From assembly GCA_963812475.1 (NCBI GenBank), contig CAWEVI010000064.1, positions 1 to 64,000 on the forward strand: 64,000 bases of DNA. Reading direction: 5' to 3'. Positions 17,842 through 27,424 of the stretch are shown piece after piece (position 1 is the stretch's first letter; each line of letters opens with the position of its first letter). Made by a program: the position numbers and the translations under genes. The DNA is from JAMXLO01 sp963812475 (GTDB lineage: Bacteria > Pseudomonadota > Alphaproteobacteria > Acetobacterales > Acetobacteraceae). The notes below the pieces were generated by a model. It was not told the DNA's origin. It did no database searches and worked only from the letters and a program-made list of their open reading frames with translations.

Positions 17842-18176
17842 GGCGCGGCCATTGGACGGTCCGGCTGTCGGACACGGCCGAGACCGACTACGACGAGATC
17901 CTGCGTTGGAGCGCAAGTCGGTTTGGCAATGCCCAGGCTATTTCGTACGGGAACCTGATCGCGGCTATGCTTGCCCGCCTGGAGCGTGGGCCGAACATCG
18001 CTGCGGTGCGGCGACGCGATGAGATCGGCGCGGGCCTACACACGCTGCATGTCGGGCGGCGGGGACGGCACATCATTCTGTTTCGAATCAGCAGTGAGCT
18101 GGAACTGACAATCGATGTACTGCGCATTCTGTACGAGGCGATGGACCTCGCGCGGCATGTGCAGCCGGACGAATAG
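17838..18176 (+). CDS. parE: ParE/RelE-family toxin
   Basis: A 112-residue RelE/ParE-superfamily toxin: WTVRLSDTAETDYDEILRWS, FGNAQAISYGNLIAAMLARL, TLHVGRRGRHIILFRI and a C-terminal strand with IDVLRILYEAMDLARHV, all typical positions for ParE. Start GTG at 17838 overlaps the antitoxin stop codon (GTGA), giving translational coupling. ParE toxins usually target DNA gyrase; RelE-type homologues cut ribosome-bound mRNA, and the sequence alone does not separate these with certainty. Confidence 0.88.
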   Translation: MRRGHWTVRLSDTAETDYDEILRWSASRFGNAQAISYGNLIAAMLARLERGPNIAAVRRRDEIGAGLHTLHVGRRGRHIILFRISSELELTIDVLRILYEAMDLARHVQPDE

Positions 18177-18499
18177 GCGGTGGCATGACCGGGCGTCCTC
18201 ATGATGGTTCGAGGCCCACCTCGCAGGACAGCGCCGTAATCGCCGCTTCGATTTCCAGTCGCGACCGTAGCCGACCTATCATCCGGTCGCGTCATATCCA
18301 ACGCTCCAGGCAAGGCAGATGCGTACCGTGATGTTGCCGACCCTGATGGTTGGCGCGCGACGGAGCAGAACAGCCGGGAAAGGCAGCGTCAGTGACTGCG
18401 GTGAAAGCGGACGATTCTACGCGGAGAACAGCGGAGAGCCGCGAAGCGTCGCGGAGATTTGCAAGGCGGCGCTGCACCCGATGTTGGATTGGGCTCACT
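18177..18499. other. Intergenic stretch before the broken Uma2 gene
   Basis: About 320 bases without a supportable gene. A short purine-rich tract with repeated CGGAGA/GCGGAG words (about 18419-18462) is the only visible pattern. Confidence 0.4.
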
Positions 18500-19105
18500 T
18501 TGACGGTCGCCCAGCGCAGCCCGGACCAGAACTGGACGGCTGAGCGCTTCTGCGTCACCGACCAGCACGTGTTCGGCGACGCATGGCGCTATGAGCTGGT
18601 TGATGGGCGTATCATCGCGTACGCCGCACCTTCGCCGGAGCATCGCCATTCTGGCCGGGCTGACCGGCGCACTCACCAGCCGGTTGCGTGGCAATCCGGA
18701 CGGCTGGCGTCCCGAGAGCGGCAGCGGCGCGGTGCCTCGATCGGCACAGCGAGCGACAGCGCGCATTCCCGACGCGCTGATCCGCTGCGGCGAGCATCGC
18801 AGGGTCATGTTCGAGGTAATTCGCCATCGGAACTGCGGAACTGGACCCAACGCGACGCCAAACGCCGCGACCTGCAGGCGGTCGGGGGCGCTCAGGGAGA
18901 TCGTCGAGGTGTACCAGGCCGAGCAGGCGTGGCACATCTACCGCCGCCAGCCCGACGGCACTGGAGCTTCGAGGCCCAGGGCGGCCCTGACGCGATCCTG
19001 CAATTGCCCAGTGTCGGTCTCGCAATTCCGCTGTCCGAGATCTACGCGTTCGCCGAACTGTCGGAGCCTGGCGCCGACGATCCGGCGGCGGATACCCGCG
19101 GGTAG
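18500..19105 (+). pseudogene. Uma2 family (DUF820) endonuclease, shattered by frameshifts
   Basis: Pieces of one Uma2-type protein alternate between two plus-strand frames. From TTG 18500: TERF-like segment WTAERFCVTDQHVFGDAWRY and ELVDGRIIAYAAPSPEH; then the other frame ILAGLTGALTSRLRGNPDGW and IPDALIRCGEHRRVMFEVI; then back to SPSELRNWTQRDAKRRDLQA; then REIVEVYQAEQAWHIYRRQP; finally FEAQGGPDAILQLPSVGLAI and PLSEIYAFAELSEP. At least four indels are needed. The intact relative at 4281 is only distantly similar, so this is a separate acquisition that has decayed. Confidence 0.75.
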
Positions 19106-19161
19106 CGCAATCCCCCACTCGGGTGCACAATCCGACCCGCTCGCCGCCCACGTCCAGGAAA

Positions 19162-20682
19162 ATGTCCGAAACAACACGGGTCCCCTACCGAGGCCTGATC
19201 ACGGCATCGGCCATGCTGGCGATGTTCATGCAGACGCTGGACTCGACCATCGCCAACGTCGCGCTCCCCTACATGCAAGGCAGCATGTCCGCCTCGTACG
19301 ACGAGATCACCTGGGTGCTCACCTCCTACGTGATCGCCGCCGCCATCATGACCGCGCCGGTCGGCTGGCTGGCCGTCCGCTTCGGCCGCAAGCGGCTGTT
19401 CATCATCTGCATCATCGGCTTCACCGCCGCATCGATGCTGTGCGGCGCGGCGCAGTCGCTGGAGCAACTGGTCGGCTTCCGCCTGCTCCAGGGCATGTTC
19501 GGCGCGGCACTGGCGCCGCTGTCGCAGGCCACGATGCTCGACATCTATCCGTTCTCGCAGCGCGCCCAGGCGATGGCGATCTTCTCCATGGGCGTCACCA
19601 TGGGCCCGATGGTCGGCCCGACCCTCGGCGGCTACCTGACCGACCTCTACTCCTGGCGCTGGGTGTTCTACGTCAATCTGCCGTTCGGCATCCTCGCCCT
19701 GGTCGGCATCATGCTGTTCATGCGCGAGACGCCGGCGCGGCCGCAGCTCACGTTCTCCTGGTACGGCTTTGCCATGCTGGGTATCGCGGCGGGCGCGTTG
19801 CAGATGATGCTGGACCGCGGCCAGGAACTCGACTGGTTCAGCTCGCGCGAGATCATGGTCTCGGCGGTCATCGCGGGTCTCGCGTTCTACCTGTTCGTCG
19901 TCCACATGTTCACCGCCGAGAAGCCGTTCCTGCCGCCGGGCCTGTTCAAGGACCGCAACTTCGCCTCTGCCATCGTCATGATCTTCTGCGTCTCGTCATT
20001 GATGCTTTCGACATCGGCGCTGCTCGCACCCTATCTGCAGAACCTGGCCGGCTATCCGGTCTATACCGCCGGCTGGGTGATGGCGCCGCGCGGGATCGGC
20101 ATCATCGCGTCGATGTTCCTCGCCGCTCGCATGGGCATGCGGGTCGATCAGCGCAAGATCATGGCATTCGGCCTGATCACCCTGGGCTGGGTGCTCTACA
20201 CCATGAGCAGTTGGACGCCCGACGTGACCGGCGGTGAGATGATGCTCACCATGATCGTCCAGGGCTTCTCCGTGGGCCTGGTGTTCAATCCGATGACGGT
20301 GATGGCCTACACGACTTTGCCGGCCTCACTGCGCGGCGAGGCGACCTCGATGCAGTCCCTGGCGCGCAACATCGGCTCCGCGATCGGCATCTCGATCACT
20401 TCGTTCAGCCTGACGCGCAGCGTGCAGGTCACCCACGCCGACATCGCCGCGGGCATCACGCCATTCGACCGTGTGCTGCAGGGCAACGACACGGTGTCGC
20501 ACATGCTGAACCCGGCGACGCGCCATGGCGCGGCACTGCTCGACCAGATGATCAACCACCAGGCGCAGATCATCGCCTACAACAACGATTTTCGGTTGAT
20601 GATGCTGACCATCGTCCCGCCGCTGCTGCTGCTGTTCCTGATGCGCAAGAACACGCGGCCGGGGATGGCGGCGGGGGACTGA
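19162..20682 (+). CDS. DHA2-family MFS drug efflux transporter (EmrB/QacA type)
   Basis: A 506-residue 14-helix major facilitator. The DHA2 motif A-like loop GWLAVRFGRKRLF follows helix 2, the first helix contains MLAMFMQTLDSTIANVALPY (motif D1, LDSTIVN-like), and motif C is present in MGVTMGPMVGPTLGGYLTD. Start ATG 19162 is chosen because it begins at the family's normal N-terminus; an upstream in-frame start at 19123 would add 13 residues. EmrB-type pumps normally work with an EmrA membrane-fusion protein, but none is adjacent. Substrates are unknown. It closely follows the broken Uma2 gene. Confidence 0.92.
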   Translation: MSETTRVPYRGLITASAMLAMFMQTLDSTIANVALPYMQGSMSASYDEITWVLTSYVIAAAIMTAPVGWLAVRFGRKRLFIICIIGFTAASMLCGAAQSLEQLVGFRLLQGMFGAALAPLSQATMLDIYPFSQRAQAMAIFSMGVTMGPMVGPTLGGYLTDLYSWRWVFYVNLPFGILALVGIMLFMRETPARPQLTFSWYGFAMLGIAAGALQMMLDRGQELDWFSSREIMVSAVIAGLAFYLFVVHMFTAEKPFLPPGLFKDRNFASAIVMIFCVSSLMLSTSALLAPYLQNLAGYPVYTAGWVMAPRGIGIIASMFLAARMGMRVDQRKIMAFGLITLGWVLYTMSSWTPDVTGGEMMLTMIVQGFSVGLVFNPMTVMAYTTLPASLRGEATSMQSLARNIGSAIGISITSFSLTRSVQVTHADIAAGITPFDRVLQGNDTVSHMLNPATRHGAALLDQMINHQAQIIAYNNDFRLMMLTIVPPLLLLFLMRKNTRPGMAAGD

Positions 20683-20816
20683 GGGCTGCTGGGCAACAAC
20701 CGGTCATTTACTGGACGCACCTCCTGCTTCATCGTCATGGCCGGCGCAGTGGCGACCGTCGCGCGATTTGGCTCTCTTGGTCCGCGGCGTATCCTTACGG
20801 AGAGGAGGACCCAACC

Positions 20817-22025
20817 ATGGCAGGTGAGTCAGCGCATTTCGGCTTGCGGCACAGGGTGCCGACACCGGCGATCCGGCCGTTCGAATTGCCACAGCGGCTG
20901 CAGGCAATGGGTGAACGGGCGAATGCGGCACGTGCCGAACCGTTCCATGGCATAGCCCCCGACGGCAGGCTCGCATCGGGCGTATTCTCGATCGAGAAGA
21001 CCGGCATCTCGCTCGCGCCGGTCGCGGAAGCCGCGCGGTCTTTCCTCGCGACGCTGACGGCGGAGCAGCGCAAGGCCGCATCGTTTGCGATCGGCGACGA
21101 GGCGTGGCGGATGTGGTGCAATATCCATCCCTGGGTGATGCGTCATGGTGTCTGCCTCGCCGATCTTGGTCATGATCAGCGCGAGGCCGGGCTCGCCCTG
21201 TTGCGGGAAAGCATGAGCGAGGCGGGGTACCACAGCGCGCGCGACATCATGCGGCTCAACGAGCACGCGCTGGAAATCACGGGCAAGCCCGAGGAGTACA
21301 GCGAATGGTTCTACTGGGTTTGCATCTTCGGCAATCCATCGCCGGATGAGCCCTGGGGTTGGCAGATCGACGGCCACCATCTCAACATCAATTGCTTCGT
21401 GCTCGGCGATCAGCTTGTGCTCACGCCCGCGTTCATGGGGTCGGAACCTGTGCTTGCACGGTTCGGCAAATATGCCGGGACGCGTGTCTTCGCCGCGGAG
21501 GAAGAGCAAGGCCATGCCTTGATGCGCGCGCTGTCCGGGGACGAACGCCGGCGCGCGACGGTCGGCAAGGATCTGCCTGCGGAATTGCTGACCGCCGCGT
21601 TCCGCGACAACCAGCGGATCGATGCCGTGGGGATTCGTTTCGGCGACCTGCCACCCGAGGGCCGCGAGCGTCTTGAGGCGCTGCTCGGCGTTTATACCGG
21701 CCGCCTGCGGCCTGGACACGCCGACATTCGCTACGCCGAGGCAAAGCGGCATCTCGGTGAGACGCAATTTGCCTGGATCGGGCCGTTCGACGACACCAGC
21801 CCATTCTACTATCGCATCCTGAGCCCGGTCATTCTCGTCGAGTTCGATCACCAATCGGGCATTGTCTATGACAACGACACGCCCTCGCGCGACCACATCC
21901 ACACGGTGGTGCGCACGCCGAACGGCAACGACTACGGCAAGGACCTGTTGCGGCAGCACTATGCCCATCATGACCACGCGCACCACCACACGCCGCATCA
22001 TCACCACCATGGAAAGGCTGCCTGA
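20817..22025 (+). CDS. DUF3500 domain-containing protein with His-rich tail
   Basis: A 402-residue DUF3500 (PF12006) protein. Conserved stretches include LTAEQRKAASFAIGDEAWRM, the central EPWGWQIDGHHLNINCFVLG with LTPAFMGSEPV, AAEEEQGHALMRALSGDERR, and a C-terminal RILSPVILVEFDHQSGIVYD, RDHIHTVVRTPNGNDYGKDL. Many conserved His suggest a metal site, though the family's reaction is not known to me. The last about 22 residues are extremely His-rich (AHHDHAHHHTPHHHHHGKAA). The stop overlaps the start of the CoA-transferase gene (TGATG), so the two are coupled and probably act in one pathway. Confidence 0.88.
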   Translation: MAGESAHFGLRHRVPTPAIRPFELPQRLQAMGERANAARAEPFHGIAPDGRLASGVFSIEKTGISLAPVAEAARSFLATLTAEQRKAASFAIGDEAWRMWCNIHPWVMRHGVCLADLGHDQREAGLALLRESMSEAGYHSARDIMRLNEHALEITGKPEEYSEWFYWVCIFGNPSPDEPWGWQIDGHHLNINCFVLGDQLVLTPAFMGSEPVLARFGKYAGTRVFAAEEEQGHALMRALSGDERRRATVGKDLPAELLTAAFRDNQRIDAVGIRFGDLPPEGRERLEALLGVYTGRLRPGHADIRYAEAKRHLGETQFAWIGPFDDTSPFYYRILSPVILVEFDHQSGIVYDNDTPSRDHIHTVVRTPNGNDYGKDLLRQHYAHHDHAHHHTPHHHHHGKAA

Positions 22026-23170
22026 TGGGACCCCTCTCGGGCATCAAGGTCATCGAATTCGCCGGCATCGGGCCGTGTCCGATGGCGGCGATGATGCTGG
22101 CCGAGATGGGCGCCACGGTGCTGCGCATCGATCGCGTCGCCGACAGCGATCTCGGCATTCCGCTGGCAACCAAATTCGAAACCCTGAAGCGCAGCCGCCA
22201 CATCATCCGCCTCGACCTGAAGCGCCCCGAAGCGGTGGCGCTGGCGCTGCAACTGATCGAGCAGTCCGACGCATTGATCGAAGGTTTTCGTCCGAAGGTC
22301 ATGGAGCGTCTTGGCCTCGGCCCCGAAATCTGCTTCGCCCGCAATCCCCGCCTGGTTTTCGGCCGCGTCACGGGCTGGGGTCAGGAAGGACCACTGGCCC
22401 ATGCCGCGGGGCACGACCTGAACTACATCGCGCTGACCGGCGCGCTGGACGCGATCGGCCGCGCCGGCGCCCCGCCAACGCCGCCGCTCAATCTGGTCGG
22501 CGATTTCGGCGGCGGAGCGCTGTACCTGGTCGTGGGCGTGCTCGCCGCGATCATCGAGGCGCGGCGGTCGGGCAAGGGCCAGGTCGTGGATGCGGCCATG
22601 GTGGACGGCGCGTCCTCGCTGATGACCTCGATCTATGGCGGCAAGGCAGCCGGTCGGCTCGCCGGGCCGCGCGGCACCAACATCACCAACTCCGGCGCCT
22701 ACTTCTACGAGGTCTACGAATGCGCCGACGGCCGCTACGTCTCGGTCGCGGCGATCGAGACCAAGTTTCACGCCGAACTGCTGCGCCTGCTGGAGATCGA
22801 TCCGGCGACGATGCCGCCGCAGATGGATCGCACGCGATGGCCCGAGGGAAAGGCGCGCCTCGCCGAACGTTTTCGGACGCGCACGCGCGATGATTGGTGC
22901 AGCCTGCTGGAAGGGACCGACGCCTGTTTCGCTCCGGTCCTGTCGATGGACGAGGCCGCGCACCATCCGCACAACCGCGCGCGCTCCGCTTTCGTCGAAC
23001 TGGACGGCGTGGCACAGCCCGCGCCGGCGCCGCGCTTCAGCCGCACGCGGCTCGGTCCGCCGACCCCGCCCGAGCCTCCCGGCGCGTCCGATCCGCGCGG
23101 CGTGCTGACCGAATGGGGCATACCGGCCACCGCGGCCGAAGCGGCATACGCAGACGGGGTTCTGGTCTGA
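22025..23170 (+). CDS. CaiB/BaiF family CoA-transferase (alpha-methylacyl-CoA racemase-like)
   Basis: A 381-residue class III CoA-transferase family protein. Its opening GPLSGIKVIEFAGIGPCPMA and MMLAEMGATVLRIDRV is typical of alpha-methylacyl-CoA racemase (Amacr), as are LDLKRPEAVALALQLIEQSD and GFRPKVMERLGLGPE, and the segment GHDLNYIALTGALDAIGRAG that contains the residues equivalent to the racemase active site (His-Asp in GHDLNY; the Asp also matches the transferase catalytic Asp). That His-Asp pair favours racemase over pure CoA transfer. ATG 22025 overlaps the DUF3500 stop by one base. Confidence 0.9.
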   Translation: MGPLSGIKVIEFAGIGPCPMAAMMLAEMGATVLRIDRVADSDLGIPLATKFETLKRSRHIIRLDLKRPEAVALALQLIEQSDALIEGFRPKVMERLGLGPEICFARNPRLVFGRVTGWGQEGPLAHAAGHDLNYIALTGALDAIGRAGAPPTPPLNLVGDFGGGALYLVVGVLAAIIEARRSGKGQVVDAAMVDGASSLMTSIYGGKAAGRLAGPRGTNITNSGAYFYEVYECADGRYVSVAAIETKFHAELLRLLEIDPATMPPQMDRTRWPEGKARLAERFRTRTRDDWCSLLEGTDACFAPVLSMDEAAHHPHNRARSAFVELDGVAQPAPAPRFSRTRLGPPTPPEPPGASDPRGVLTEWGIPATAAEAAYADGVLV

Positions 23171-23258
23171 GTTTTCAGCATATTGCCCATGTCGGTACGG
23201 CCGCGTATCCTGCGACCGCGACCTGCGAATCATTCGCAACAAGGAGCGCGAGCGGCAA

Positions 23259-23498
23259 ATGGGGAACGACGAGAGCCAGATCGCCCGACGCTGCGAGCGT
23301 GCGGTCGTGACTGCCTACCGCGACCTGCGCCATCTGGGCTCGGACGACCTCGCGGCTTTCCGGGCCTGTACCAGGCTCTATCGCATCCACCATCCGGAGG
23401 CATCGCTGAACGAGGCGCGCCGGCTGGTCGCCGAATGGATCGACCACCACGTGGTCAGAGCCGACCTCGGCCCCACGCCAGGTTGCGCCTGCCCGTAG
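23259..23498 (+). CDS. Small conserved hypothetical protein
   Basis: A 79-residue soluble protein, MGNDESQIARRCERAVVTAY followed by FRACTRLYRIHHPEASLNEA and RRLVAEWIDHHV. Composition and codon use look like a real gene, and a purine-rich AAGGAGCGAG lies about 15 bases upstream. I have the impression of similar small proteins in other Acetobacteraceae, but no function is known. It lies between the CoA-transferase and a convergent glycosyltransferase gene. Confidence 0.6.
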   Translation: MGNDESQIARRCERAVVTAYRDLRHLGSDDLAAFRACTRLYRIHHPEASLNEARRLVAEWIDHHVVRADLGPTPGCACP

Positions 23499-23505
23499 TG
23501 GCGGC

Positions 23506-24522
23506 TTAACGGGCCACCGTTTCCGGTATCGCCACCGGCTGATGCACGGTGATTGCCGCCAGCACTGCCTGCGGCGTGATGCGCGACATCCCGTTGTCCA
23601 TGTCGATGCCGCCGGGTGGTGTGATCGGCACGATGCGCGCGCTATGCCGCAGAGGCGGCGTGGCGCCGAACAGTCCGAAGCTGCTCGTGCCGACCGCCGC
23701 CGCCAGGTTCATCACGCCGGTGTCGTTGCCGACGTAGAATGCTGCACAGGCGAACAGCGCCGCCAGTTCATACAGGTCCCAGCCGATCGCCAGCCGCACG
23801 ACCTGCGCGCGCTCGCCCAGCCGGGCGATGATGTCGTTCGCAAGATCCGTTTCGGCACTGCCGCCGACCAGCACGACGGACGGCCAACCGGACGCAATCA
23901 GCTCCGCCACCAGCACGGCAAATCGCTCCGCGCCCCATTGCTTGTACGGCTCCGAGCTGCCGATGCCGATGGCAACGATCGCCTCGCCGCCGATCCAGCC
24001 GATCATCTTCTCCCGGGCCAGCAGGTCCACCGCCAGCCGCGGCTCGGTATCGTCCAGCGGTATGGCCGCCGCGGCAAGCCAGGCCGTCGCCTGCCGGTGC
24101 GGATCAAGCCGCAGCGCCGAGGCGGACAGGAACGGCGGACGATTGAGCGCGAGGCGCTGCAAGCGGAAACCATAGCCGAAGCGGGCGGGAATTCCGGCGG
24201 CCATCGTGGCGAAGGCCAGCGTCTGACTGTGGTGCAGCAGATAAACCGCATCGAAGCGGCGCGCCCGCAGGTTGCGGACAAACCGAACCAACCCGAAAGG
24301 CCCGTCATGCCGGCCGTGACGCTGTTCCGGGTTCCGGTCCAGCCACATCACGTCGCGCACCGACTGTTCCGCGCGGAACAGCTGATCTGCGGCGGAGCGT
24401 GGCTTGGCAATCAGCGTGACCGGCGCGCCGACATGGTCGGCGATGGCGCGGACATGCGGCAGATGCCAGATCACGTCGCCGATGCCGGGCAGCGGCTGCA
24501 TCACGGCCACCCGTGCGACCAT
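23506..24522 (-). CDS. Glycosyltransferase family 9 (heptosyltransferase-like)
   Basis: A 338-residue GT9 protein, the ADP-heptose:LPS heptosyltransferase family. N-terminal VAVMQPLPGIGDVIWHLPHV has the GIGD loop. The C-terminal nucleotide-sugar domain shows IVAIGIGSSEPYKQWGAERF, VVLVGGSAETDLANDII and the signature FYVGNDTGVMNLAAAVGTSS with the conserved Asp-Thr-Gly and GLFGATPP. I use ATG 24522 because it overlaps the stop of the O-antigen ligase gene (TGATG) and starts exactly at the family N-terminus; longer frames upstream are antisense-like. Role: lipopolysaccharide or other surface glycan assembly. Confidence 0.9.
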   Translation of the reverse strand: MVARVAVMQPLPGIGDVIWHLPHVRAIADHVGAPVTLIAKPRSAADQLFRAEQSVRDVMWLDRNPEQRHGRHDGPFGLVRFVRNLRARRFDAVYLLHHSQTLAFATMAAGIPARFGYGFRLQRLALNRPPFLSASALRLDPHRQATAWLAAAAIPLDDTEPRLAVDLLAREKMIGWIGGEAIVAIGIGSSEPYKQWGAERFAVLVAELIASGWPSVVLVGGSAETDLANDIIARLGERAQVVRLAIGWDLYELAALFACAAFYVGNDTGVMNLAAAVGTSSFGLFGATPPLRHSARIVPITPPGGIDMDNGMSRITPQAVLAAITVHQPVAIPETVAR

Positions 24523-25814
24523 CACACGGGACCTGCCGCGGCGCGTGCCTCCGCCAGGCCCCACCCGAGCAGCAGAAAGAACCAGCCGCCCATCGGCATG
24601 GACGTGAACGCACTGGTCGAGGCGAACGGCCAGAGCTGGATCAGGATCGAGGCGAACAGTCCGACCCGCAGCGGCTGCGGATTGCGCCACAGGCCGCGCG
24701 CCAACGGCGCAAGCCAGGCGACTGCCAGCGCGATGAACAGTGCCAGTCCGGGAAAACCGCCCTCGTCCAGCGCCTGGGCATAGAAGTTGTGCGGATGTTG
24801 GGCACAGATCACGGCGCCGCCGCCTTCGGATTGACGGCCATCGAATGAGGGACGGAAGTAGCGCGGCATCGTGCAGCCGGTGCGGAATCCGTCGAAGCCG
24901 CGGCCGGTCACCGGATGCTGCTCGCCGATCTCAAGTGCGCGGGCATACAGCTGGCCGTACTGGCTGGTGGCGAAATGGTCCATCTGATCGGAGAACTTCA
25001 GCACCAGCCGATGGTAGGTCGGCGGCGATACGACGACGGTGGCCGCGATCAGAGCCACGCCCGCAATCCCGGTCACCAGGACAAGGGGACGCAACGGCCG
25101 CAGCAGCAGCGCCGCGACGAACAGGCCAAGCCCCGTCAGCAGCAGCGGCATGCGCTGGCCGATCAGCACCATCACGAACGCGCCGGCAAGCAGCAGCGCG
25201 TACGCGCCGAGCTTCGCCGCGAAGCCACTCCGCTCGAGCAAGGTTGCGGCGGGTGGGATCAATGCGGGAAACAGGATGCGCGACAGCGGCGGTCCCGCGC
25301 GCGGCTTGCCGAAAGGACCGGTGAGTTCGCCATCGCGTCCGGGCGGCTCACCGTACAGGTTGGAGCCAAAGGCGAACTGGATCAGCGTCTGAAGGGCGAT
25401 GTAGGCCGCGGCGGCGGCGATGATGCCGAACATCCACCAGCGGGCGGCGGCGTGGGTCAGAACCTCATGCTCCAGTGCCACGACGAAGATCAGAAAGCGC
25501 AGCGCGGCCACCGCCTGTGCGAGCGAGCCTGCGCCGCCTTCGCCGAGGCCGAGGGCAGGGACGGGCAGGGAGCACAGGACCAGCCAGCCCCACCAGAGGA
25601 GGCCGACGTGCAGCCACAACGTGCGCAGCCACGTCCAGTCACGCGCGATCGCCGAGCGGGCCAGGAAGCAGGCGTCGGTGACTGCAATCGCCGCTTCCGC
25701 AATTCCGTGCGCGTGGAGCAACAGCAGCGGAGTCAGCAGGACGGCGATCAGCGCGGCGCGGTCGAGCGCGGGCAGTATGCGGCTCTGTGCGTCCGTCAGG
25801 ATGGCGGTGGACAT
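24522..25814 (-). CDS. O-antigen ligase family membrane protein (Wzy/WaaL-like)
   Basis: A 430-residue polytopic membrane protein with about ten hydrophobic segments (for example LIAVLLTPLLLLHAHGIAEA, LLLAGAFVMVLIGQRMPLLL, LVTGIAGVALIAATVVV). The large periplasmic loop between late helices contains the family's hallmark His: GRGFDGFRTGC and CAQHPHNFYAQALDEGGFPG, matching the Wzy_C/O-antigen ligase HxxxxQ-like pattern. It joins or polymerises sugars onto lipid A core or a lipid carrier. ATG 25814 gives a proper cytoplasmic start. It is translationally coupled to the downstream GT9 gene. Confidence 0.88.
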   Translation of the reverse strand: MSTAILTDAQSRILPALDRAALIAVLLTPLLLLHAHGIAEAAIAVTDACFLARSAIARDWTWLRTLWLHVGLLWWGWLVLCSLPVPALGLGEGGAGSLAQAVAALRFLIFVVALEHEVLTHAAARWWMFGIIAAAAAYIALQTLIQFAFGSNLYGEPPGRDGELTGPFGKPRAGPPLSRILFPALIPPAATLLERSGFAAKLGAYALLLAGAFVMVLIGQRMPLLLTGLGLFVAALLLRPLRPLVLVTGIAGVALIAATVVVSPPTYHRLVLKFSDQMDHFATSQYGQLYARALEIGEQHPVTGRGFDGFRTGCTMPRYFRPSFDGRQSEGGGAVICAQHPHNFYAQALDEGGFPGLALFIALAVAWLAPLARGLWRNPQPLRVGLFASILIQLWPFASTSAFTSMPMGGWFFLLLGWGLAEARAAAGPV

Positions 25815-25939
25815 ACGGCCTCGGTTCCTGCCAGCCGCGGACGGCGCGGGCAAGTGGCGCTTGGGGCCCCGAGACGAAAGTGCTTCGGCGCTAGCGCCGC
25901 GATATTGTCGTCATCCCGGCGCAAGCAATGCCTGCACGG

Positions 25940-27317
25940 TCACTCGTCCCGTGCCTCTATGACACCGACCTTGATCGCCTCGACGAACAGGCGCCAGTCG
26001 CGCTCGACCTGGTCGGCATAGCTCACGGCGAATTCGGCAATCGCCGCGTCGAACGCACCGCCCGAACCCATATAGCCGGCGATCCTTGCCGCATCGCCGG
26101 ACCGTGCGTGCGCGCGTGCCAGCGTACTGCCGCAGAGCGCGGCGTAGCAGGGCAGCGCGGCGTCGGCCACGTCGGAGACGGTCATTGCGAGGCGCGCGTC
26201 CTGCAGCTGTCGCACGTAGCAATACTGGTCGGTGCAGTGGTCCTGCGTCCAACCGAGAAAGGCATCGCGCTGGCCCTGCATGATGCGTTGGCCGGTAACG
26301 ACGCGTTGGCCCTGGTCGGTATAGATGCTCGGCGCGGCATAGGGCGCGAGCACGGAGTGCTGTGCCTCGGTCAGCTGGAGCAACAGAGTTGCGTCATCGC
26401 GGGTGACGAACAGTCCAATGGCGCAGAATGTACCGACGCATCCGATGCCGACGACCTTTAAGGCGACATCCACCAGTCGATAGCGGTCGAGCAATAGTGC
26501 GCGATGTTCAGGCAGGCTGTACCTTGTAGATCTCAAATGCAGTGCGAGCCACCAACTCGTGCGTGTCGTCGTTCTGATCGCACAGCTCCAGGACCAAAGC
26601 CGGTCTGGCGCGTATGCGCCAGCTGTTCTTGCGACGTTCCAGCAGCTTCGGATAGCCCTTCCGATGCGCTTCCGTTGCGGCGCGAAGCCGTTTCAGCTCG
26701 CGCTCGCGAGGTTTGGCATCCTCGATCGTCCGCAACGCGCAGGTTACATCGATACGTGACCGCCAGGTTGCCAGCGGATCGAGCCGCATCATCGCCGCCA
26801 TGTGCCGGCGATACGCAGTGACAACGTCGCGCGCAATATTGCGGCAGGGTCGATCCGCCATGCCGCGGCTTCTGCCGTGCAAGACGAAACTGACGGCCAG
26901 GCGTTTGATATCCCATTCAAATGGTGCAGGCAGCGTCTCGTCGAAATCGGTGATGTCGAACACCGGCGAACCATCCGGTGCCGCATAGGCGCCGAAATTT
27001 GCCAGGTGACAGTCGCCACAGGCCTGCACCCAAATGCCGCTGGGCGGCATGGTCGAGAGGTCCGCCGCCATCACCGCAGCCGATCCGCGCAGAAAGGCGA
27101 ACGGCGACTTCCGCATCCGGCCGTACCGGATCGGCAACAGCGAGGAGATCCGATGGCGGCTGATCTCGACCAGGATGTCCACAGGATCGCGACGGTGCGC
27201 TTGTGGTGTCCACGCGGCGTGCTGCGCGCGCGGCACAAGCCTGCGCAAGCCACGGCCGACCTGTTGCCGCTCGACGATCGGCAACAGGCCATCCGGTTGG
27301 ATATGTTCCAGCGGCAT
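25940..27317 (-). pseudogene. DUF2252 family protein split by a frameshift
   Basis: Two minus-strand frames together make one DUF2252 (PF10009) protein, a kinase-like fold family of about 430-450 residues. The N-terminal part (27317-26508) has ISSLLPIRYGRMRKSPFAFL, WVQACGDCHLANFGAYAAPD and VFDITDFDETLPAPFEWDIK, the putative catalytic-type region. It ends after FEIYKVQPA. The C-terminal part (26536-25940) has LLLDRYRLVDVALKVVGIGC, VVTGQRIMQGQRDAFLGW and GSTLARAHARSGDAARIAGY. The frames overlap by 29 bases and the second has only a TTG start, so a 1-base indel near 26510-26535 is the simplest explanation. If truly two proteins are made, the halves would have to associate. Confidence 0.8.
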
Positions 27318-27424
27318 CTGATCCTGTTCCCGAGGCAGCGCATAATCTCACTGCAAGACCGTCCCGTGGTGCAAGCTGAATGTTATGGTCGTGTTGGCCG
27401 GCGCGATCACGATACGAATAAGTA

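Noticed and set aside
18591..20237. 548-codon plus-strand frame running from the Uma2 remnant into the MFS gene
   Set aside because: Its first part is a piece of the Uma2 pseudogene and the rest is an out-of-frame reading of the transporter.
22001..23242. 413-codon minus-strand frame across the CoA-transferase gene
   Set aside because: Antisense to a family-level match; Arg/Ala/Asp-rich with no motif.
25940..26536. Second half of DUF2252 as an independent gene
   Set aside because: It only has a TTG start inside the overlap and continues the upstream family alignment, so one frameshifted gene is simpler.
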